A DNA stretch of 9,398 nucleotides from assembly GCA_013202445.1 (NCBI GenBank), contig JABMRW010000008.1:1-9398 (forward strand). The letters are read 5' to 3'. Origin of the DNA: Deltaproteobacteria bacterium. Lineage in GTDB: Bacteria; Chloroflexota; Dehalococcoidia; Dehalococcoidales; BS750m-G39. A program made the translations under genes and the position numbers. This document shows positions 5,904 to 9,398 of this stretch, in pieces. Below the pieces are notes generated by a model. That model saw only the letters and a list, made by a program, of their open reading frames with translations, had not been told where the DNA came from and did not search any database. The first letter of the stretch is position 1. Each line of letters starts with the position of its first letter.

Positions 5904-5918
5904 GTTTTGCTCCTAAGA

Positions 5919-5944
5919 ATATATAACTATATGTTCATATATAT
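5919..5944. promoter_or_regulatory. AT-rich inverted repeat, candidate ArsR operator
   Basis: An imperfect palindrome ATATAAC-N5-GTTCATAT lies within an alternating AT tract (5919-5944). It lies immediately downstream of the predicted transcription start near 5945, where a bound dimer would block initiation or elongation. Size, AT-richness and position fit ArsR-family operators. Assignment to the adjacent regulator is inference. Confidence 0.55.
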
Positions 5945-5951
5945 CATAATT

Positions 5952-5980
5952 ATTTTAAACTCAATGCCTTGTTTTGTCAA
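5952..5980 (-). promoter_or_regulatory. Strong sigma-70 promoter of the arsR-led operon
   Basis: On the minus strand a perfect TTGACA (5975-5980) is followed after exactly 17 bases by TAAAAT (5952-5957). Transcription would start near 5945, giving a leader of about 42 bases before the ATG at 5903. This is one of the best promoter matches in the window. The -35 box overlaps the beginning of the truncated divergent thiamine-diphosphate enzyme reading frame. Confidence 0.8.
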
Positions 5981-7649
5981 GCTATATATTGGTTAAACAT
6001 TTTGACGAAACGTTACCAGAGTCCCTAGCTAATAGCACTTCCCTCCAGGTGGCTATCTTGAAATACAGGACATCGGCTAAACGCGCTCCGAAGCTGATAC
6101 TGTGCCTCGACGAATCGGTAGCTATGGCTGCCGCCCATGGGCACTACATGGTTTCGGGGCAGCCACAGGTGGTTATGGTACATGATGAGTTGGGTACCCT
6201 TCAGGTAGGTGGAGCAATGCATAACGCGCAGTGGGGACGAATACCCGTCATCCTGTGGGCTGTGGAAATGCCCTCAGGCCAGCGAGTAAATTGGTTGAAA
6301 GAGCCTTTCGACCAATGCAGCATAATGCGTAATTGTGTCAAGTGGGATCATAAACTAGACAGTAATGAGAATATCCACGATGTTCTCCAGCAGGCTTTTC
6401 GAACCGCTTTTACCGAGCCCTGCGGCCCGGTTTATCTGTCTTACCCCCGCGAAATTTTTACCGAAAAGGTTGACAAGGTGACTATCCCACCATCTGCTCC
6501 GGTGGCAATATCGTCAACCGCACCGACTGACGATGACAGCCTCGACAAAGCCGCCGGGATATTGCTTGGGGCAAAAACCCTCTTATCGTGGCCGGCTATT
6601 CCGGTAGGTATCCTGAATCGGTGGCATTACTGGTAGAACTGACCGAGACTCTGGGCGCACCGGTGCTTTCTGGTCTAACAAGGATGAATTTCCCGACTAC
6701 GCATCCCCTCTGTGCCGGAATCGAACAGATTGGGGGAAGCAGGAAGGCAAATCCCTACATAGCGGACGCCGATGTGCTCTTGGTCATTGACTATGATACG
6801 CCGTACGTACCGGCAGAGGGATTCCCCCGACCAGATGCTAAAATCATCCATATAGATATTGATCCCTTGACGCAGGGTAGACCTCTTTGGCACCGTGGGG
6901 CAGATATTTTTATTGAGGCTGACTCGAGAGAAGCCATACCGGCTCTAAATAAGATAATTCGCCAGAGACTAACTCCCGAAAAGCGCGCAAAATTCCGTGA
7001 ACGCTTCAGTCAACTAGAGAGTAAGCACCAGAAAGAGCGGAACGAGTGGCACACTTTGGGGGGGAATAGTTCCAACCAGAAGCCGATCTCCCCGGACTGG
7101 CTCTGTCACTGTATAAATAAGGTTGTGGACGAGGACACAATCATAGTTAACCATACCATAAGCCAATCAGCGTCGGTAACTGAGCAGATTGAACGGACCA
7201 AACCGGGAACACTATTGGGCTGCGCTGGTGGTTCCATCCAGTTGGCATTGGGGGCTGCTCTCGGAGCAAAAATGGCAGCTCCAGATAGAACGGTGGTGAG
7301 CCTGATGACGGATGGTGGCTTTGTCTGGGGTTGTCCTGTTGCTACTCTCTGGTCTGCCAGTTCTTACCACGCTCCATTTCTATCAGTCATCTTTAACAAT
7401 CAGTCATACGGTGTTATCAGAGGGATTGTCCAGAGGCTTTCTGAGACCGAACTCTCTGACAAGATGGCGTTTGAGGCGGGAGTAGATATTATGCCACCCC
7501 CCACCTATGCCTTGGTAGCTCAAACCTGCGGTGGTTACGGGAGAATGGTGGAGTACCCGGATGATGTTCTACCAACCTTAAAAGAGGCCATGAACCAGGT
7601 TCGTAAGGGGAAGCCAGCCGTGGTGGACGTCAGGCTAGGAAAGGGGTAG
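5959..7649 (+). pseudogene. Broken thiamine-diphosphate-dependent enzyme (acetolactate-synthase-like), truncated and frameshifted
   Basis: Two adjoining frames encode one ThDP-enzyme chain. The first (open from 5959, no ATG or Shine-Dalgarno; only TTG codons at 5974 and 5989) contains the ThDP-activating Glu in LCLDESVAMAAAHG (codon 6112-6114) and the motif VMVHDELGTLQVGGAMHNA. The second (from about 6576) contains the central domain (VAGYSGRYPESV, KIIHIDIDP) and the Mg-ThDP motif TDGG...NNQSYG, ending at 7649. They join at a five-A run (6573-6577): one extra A would restore GAKNPLIVAGYSG. Compared with the family, roughly the first 15-20 residues are missing, and that position is occupied by the arsR promoter. 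The protein resembles the acetolactate synthase/benzoylformate decarboxylase superfamily; substrate unknown. Truncation plus frameshift make decay the simplest reading, though core motifs remain intact, so the event is recent or partly a sequencing error. Confidence 0.8.
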
Positions 7650-7913
7650 TGGTCCTATTTGTGTCCCATTATCGCTGACGGTCTACACTGGGCTAGCCGT
7701 TAAATTCGGTGCCCTTGAGGTTAAAGAGTTTACTGAGGTTTAGCCCTGGGTGACTACTGAGACAACGCGGAATGCCACCATTGCTGTAGTTATAGCTGGC
7801 TTCATACCTGCTCAGATTTGGCTGTTTGGTCAAGCCATGAGGTCTAATTCGTATCTATTTACCTTTGGCTTCTTTAGAGAACCATGAGGTCTAGCCTCTT
7901 AATTCCCTATCTA
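7650..7913. other. 264-base gap with no supported gene
   Basis: Holds a 12-base direct repeat CCATGAGGTCTA at 7835-7846 and 7882-7893, and a weak GAGG/CCTC hairpin downstream of the tRNA. One plus-strand frame (7744-7887) would encode 47 residues with a hydrophobic stretch (IAVVIAGFIPAQIWLFG) but lacks a start and ribosome binding site. It may be a fragment of a lost membrane-protein gene. No integrase or transposase remnant is recognisable, though this is where a tRNA-targeted element would usually keep one. Confidence 0.5.
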
Positions 7914-7989
7914 TGGTCGGGGTGGGCGGACTTGAACCGCCGGCCTCAGCGTCCCAAACGCTGCGCGCTGCCAACTGCGCTACACCCCG
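7914..7989 (-). tRNA. tRNA-Pro (anticodon TGG)
   Basis: A complete cloverleaf on the minus strand: acceptor CGGGGTG/CACCCCG, D-arm GCGC/GCGC, anticodon stem CAGCG/CGCTG enclosing loop TTTGGGA (anticodon TGG, reads proline codons), variable loop AGGCC, T-arm GGCGG-TTCAAGT-CCGCC, discriminator A and encoded CCA (7914-7916). All stems pair fully. It lies 57 bases downstream of the HoxU-like gene in the same direction but has its own promoter. Its 3' end faces the putative island, whose far end carries a truncated copy at 2611-2655. Confidence 0.96.
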
Positions 7990-7997
7990 CATACCAG

Positions 7998-8026
7998 AGT
8001 ATAGCAATGCTGTGACTGGGGGTCAA
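7998..8026 (-). promoter_or_regulatory. Sigma-70 promoter of tRNA-Pro
   Basis: On the minus strand, TTGACC (8021-8026) and TATACT (7998-8003) are separated by exactly 17 bases. Initiation near 7991 would leave only about two extra bases before the mature tRNA 5' end at 7989. Confidence 0.75.
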
Positions 8027-8046
8027 TCCGAAAGTTAAAGCGGGGG

Positions 8047-8766
8047 TTAATCCCGGCAATCGGGGCAGTTATCAAAAGTGCTCGCCGGCAGACCGGTCTC
8101 TTCCATCATATACTCAAGCTGCCTTTCCGGTATCCAGTAGCCGCCGCAGGTCTTGCACTTCTTCAACTTGAATTCCATCTTGTTGTTGGGCCAGTAAACG
8201 TACCGGGTATCGCCGACATCCTTGAAATCTATGGCACCTACCGGACAGACGTAAGCGCAGGAGCCGCAGCCGATGCAGACATCGGAGGGTTCGTAATATG
8301 GGGTGCCCATCTGCCGGTCAACCCCCCGATTGACCAGACTGATGGCGGAGACGCCGACAACCTCCTGGCATACCCTGACGCACAGGGCACAGAGCATACA
8401 CTGGTTATCGTCCTTTTTAAAGCTCGTCTCCTCGACGCCCAGCCGCCGGGCCAGGTCCTGTATCTCCTTGTTATTGGGGCACCGCGCCAGAAGCAGCTCC
8501 ATGAGCATCCTGCGGTTGCTGACCACCCTATCGGAGCCGGTCTTTACCTCAAGCCCCTCCTCCACCTCGTAAAGGCAGGAAGTTACCAGCTTTTGCCTTC
8601 CCCGCCGGGTGATTTCAACCAGGCAGAGGCGGCAGGCGCCGTAGGGCTTAACCGCCTCGTTGTGGCACAGGGTTGGTATGTAGATGTTATTGTCTTCCGC
8701 CACCTGAAGCAGTGTCTTGCCCTTTTCGGCTTTTAGCTTGCGACCGTCAATTGTCAGCGTAACCAT
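8047..8766 (-). CDS. HoxU/NuoG-N-terminal-like iron-sulfur electron-transfer subunit
   Basis: A 239-residue iron-sulfur protein that would relay electrons from the flavin subunit encoded just upstream. An N-terminal [2Fe-2S] ferredoxin domain uses Cys34, Cys45, Cys48 and Cys64. The His-Cys3 motif usually found next in NuoG/HoxU is missing, replaced by LLARCPNNKEIQDLA with only Cys96. Two [4Fe-4S] motifs follow: Cys123-126-129-133 and Cys164-167-170-174. A C-terminal extension carries CKTC (204/207) and CPDC (234/237), suggesting a rubredoxin- or zinc-ribbon-like knuckle. There is no hydrogenase H-cluster or molybdopterin domain. The ATG at 8764-8766 is chosen because the protein begins MVTLTIDG, as ferredoxin domains do, with AAAGG upstream; an in-frame extension to 8931 would overlap the upstream gene extensively. 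It starts 11 bases after that gene ends. Confidence 0.9.
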   Translation of the reverse strand: MVTLTIDGRKLKAEKGKTLLQVAEDNNIYIPTLCHNEAVKPYGACRLCLVEITRRGRQKLVTSCLYEVEEGLEVKTGSDRVVSNRRMLMELLLARCPNNKEIQDLARRLGVEETSFKKDDNQCMLCALCVRVCQEVVGVSAISLVNRGVDRQMGTPYYEPSDVCIGCGSCAYVCPVGAIDFKDVGDTRYVYWPNNKMEFKLKKCKTCGGYWIPERQLEYMMEETGLPASTFDNCPDCRD

Positions 8767-8777
8767 CTCTACTGCCT

Positions 8778-9398
8778 TTACTTCCTTATTACCGCGCCCA
8801 GCTTGCAGACATCGTAGCAGGCGCCGCACTTGATGCACTTCTCCCGGTCTAAAATCACCGGCTTCTTCTTGCCCATATCGGTTATCGCCTCCACCGGGCA
8901 GTCCTTGACGCACATACCGCAGCCGGGGCACTTTTCTTCGTCAATGGAATAGGTGATGAGCGCCTTGCAGACGCCGGCCGGGCAGCGCTTATCCTTGATA
9001 TGTGCCTCATATTCGTCACGGAAATAGCGGAGCGTGGTCAATACCGGGTTGGGTGCGGTGCTGCCCAAAGCGCACAGCGAGCTATCTACCAGGGCGGCCG
9101 AGAGCCTCTCCAGTAAATCAATATCGCTGTCCTGGCCCCTGCCCTCGGTGATACCGGTTAATATCTGGCTCATCCTCTTCAAGCCCTCACGGCAGGGAAG
9201 GCACTTACCGCACGATTCGCCCTCCAGGAAGTTGATGAAATACTCGGCGATATCCACCATGCAGCTATCCTCGTCCATGATAATCATGCCGCCGGAGCCC
9301 ATCATCGAGCCCGCCTTATCGAGCTGGTCAAAGTCCACCGGCAGGTCCAGCAGGCTCTCCGGTATGCAGCCGCCGGAGGGGCCGCCGGTCTGCACCGC
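8778..9398 (-). CDS. HndC/HydB/NuoF-like NADH-binding subunit, C-terminal part
   Basis: The reading frame runs off the right edge, so only the last 206 residues are seen. They begin with AVQTGGPSGGCIP, the region between the flavin domain and the cluster domain in NuoF-like proteins. MGSGGMIIMDED and ESCGKCLPCREG, with a later SSLCALG, supply the four cysteines of the N3-type [4Fe-4S] cluster. After KRCPAGVCKALITYSID come two ferredoxin-type [4Fe-4S] motifs (CPGCGMCVKDCP and CIKCGACYDVC), an arrangement typical of HndC/HydB in NAD-linked or electron-bifurcating hydrogenases and related formate dehydrogenases rather than complex I NuoF. The FMN/NADH-binding half lies outside the window. It precedes the HoxU-like gene by 11 bases in an evident operon. 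The catalytic partner cannot be identified from this window. Confidence 0.93.
   Translation of the reverse strand, partial: AVQTGGPSGGCIPESLLDLPVDFDQLDKAGSMMGSGGMIIMDEDSCMVDIAEYFINFLEGESCGKCLPCREGLKRMSQILTGITEGRGQDSDIDLLERLSAALVDSSLCALGSTAPNPVLTTLRYFRDEYEAHIKDKRCPAGVCKALITYSIDEEKCPGCGMCVKDCPVEAITDMGKKKPVILDREKCIKCGACYDVCKLGAVIRK

Noticed and set aside
8767..8931. In-frame N-terminal extension of the HoxU-like gene to a start at 8931
   Set aside because: It would overlap the HndC-like gene for over 150 bases and encodes a non-ferredoxin-like leader; MVTLTIDG at 8766 matches ferredoxin-domain starts and has a plausible ribosome binding site.

Overview
The window looks like the chromosome of an anaerobic bacterium with moderate-to-high GC. 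The grounds are an Hnd/Hyd-type NADH-oxidising electron-transfer module, a DsrK/HdrD-like iron-sulfur protein with a cytochrome-b-like membrane partner, and the absence of any recognisable oxygen-dependent enzyme. Dehalococcoidia (Chloroflexota) would fit the gene mix, but this is a low-confidence inference; nothing in the window fixes the taxonomy.

Layout, left to right. (1) Bases 1-785 encode an extremely Ala/Glu/Lys/Arg-rich helical protein built from 35-residue (105-nt) tandem units and then 28-residue (84-nt) units. It enters from the left edge and is cut by an in-frame TAG at 588-590, where the preceding repeat copy has CAG. (2) A 66-residue two-helix membrane protein (810-1010) and a ROK-family sugar kinase (1048-2025) follow on the plus strand. 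The kinase has an extended -10 box so close to its ATG that its mRNA may be leaderless. (3) A 148-residue membrane protein of unknown function (2022-2468, minus) converges on the kinase and has its own clear promoter. (4) From 2611 to 7989 lies a segment bounded by a 3'-half tRNA-Pro remnant (2611-2655) and an intact tRNA-Pro(TGG) (7914-7989). Both are on the minus strand and share 29 identical bases, the geometry of a tRNA-targeted genomic island. No integrase is visible.

Inside that segment is a five-gene minus-strand operon: arsR-type regulator, DsrE2-like protein, TusA-like sulfur carrier, cytochrome-b-like membrane subunit (NarI/DsrM type), and a DsrK/HdrD-like protein with two [4Fe-4S] motifs and one complete CCG domain. 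A strong promoter with an AT-rich inverted repeat just downstream precedes arsR. Most genes are tightly spaced or overlap. The gene set suggests a membrane-bound redox module that exchanges electrons between a quinone pool and protein-bound sulfane sulfur, with TusA/DsrE2 in place of the DsrC used by classical DsrMK. This is the best candidate for an undescribed system here.

Divergent from arsR is a broken thiamine-diphosphate enzyme gene (about 5959-7649). It lacks its first codons, where the arsR promoter now lies, and carries a one-base frameshift in an A-run near 6573-6577.

The right end (8047-9398, minus) holds a HoxU/NuoG-N-terminal-like iron-sulfur protein and the C-terminal part of an HndC/HydB/NuoF-like subunit running off the edge. 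These are probably the last two genes of an operon for NADH-linked electron transfer (hydrogenase, formate dehydrogenase or a heterodisulfide-reductase-type partner).
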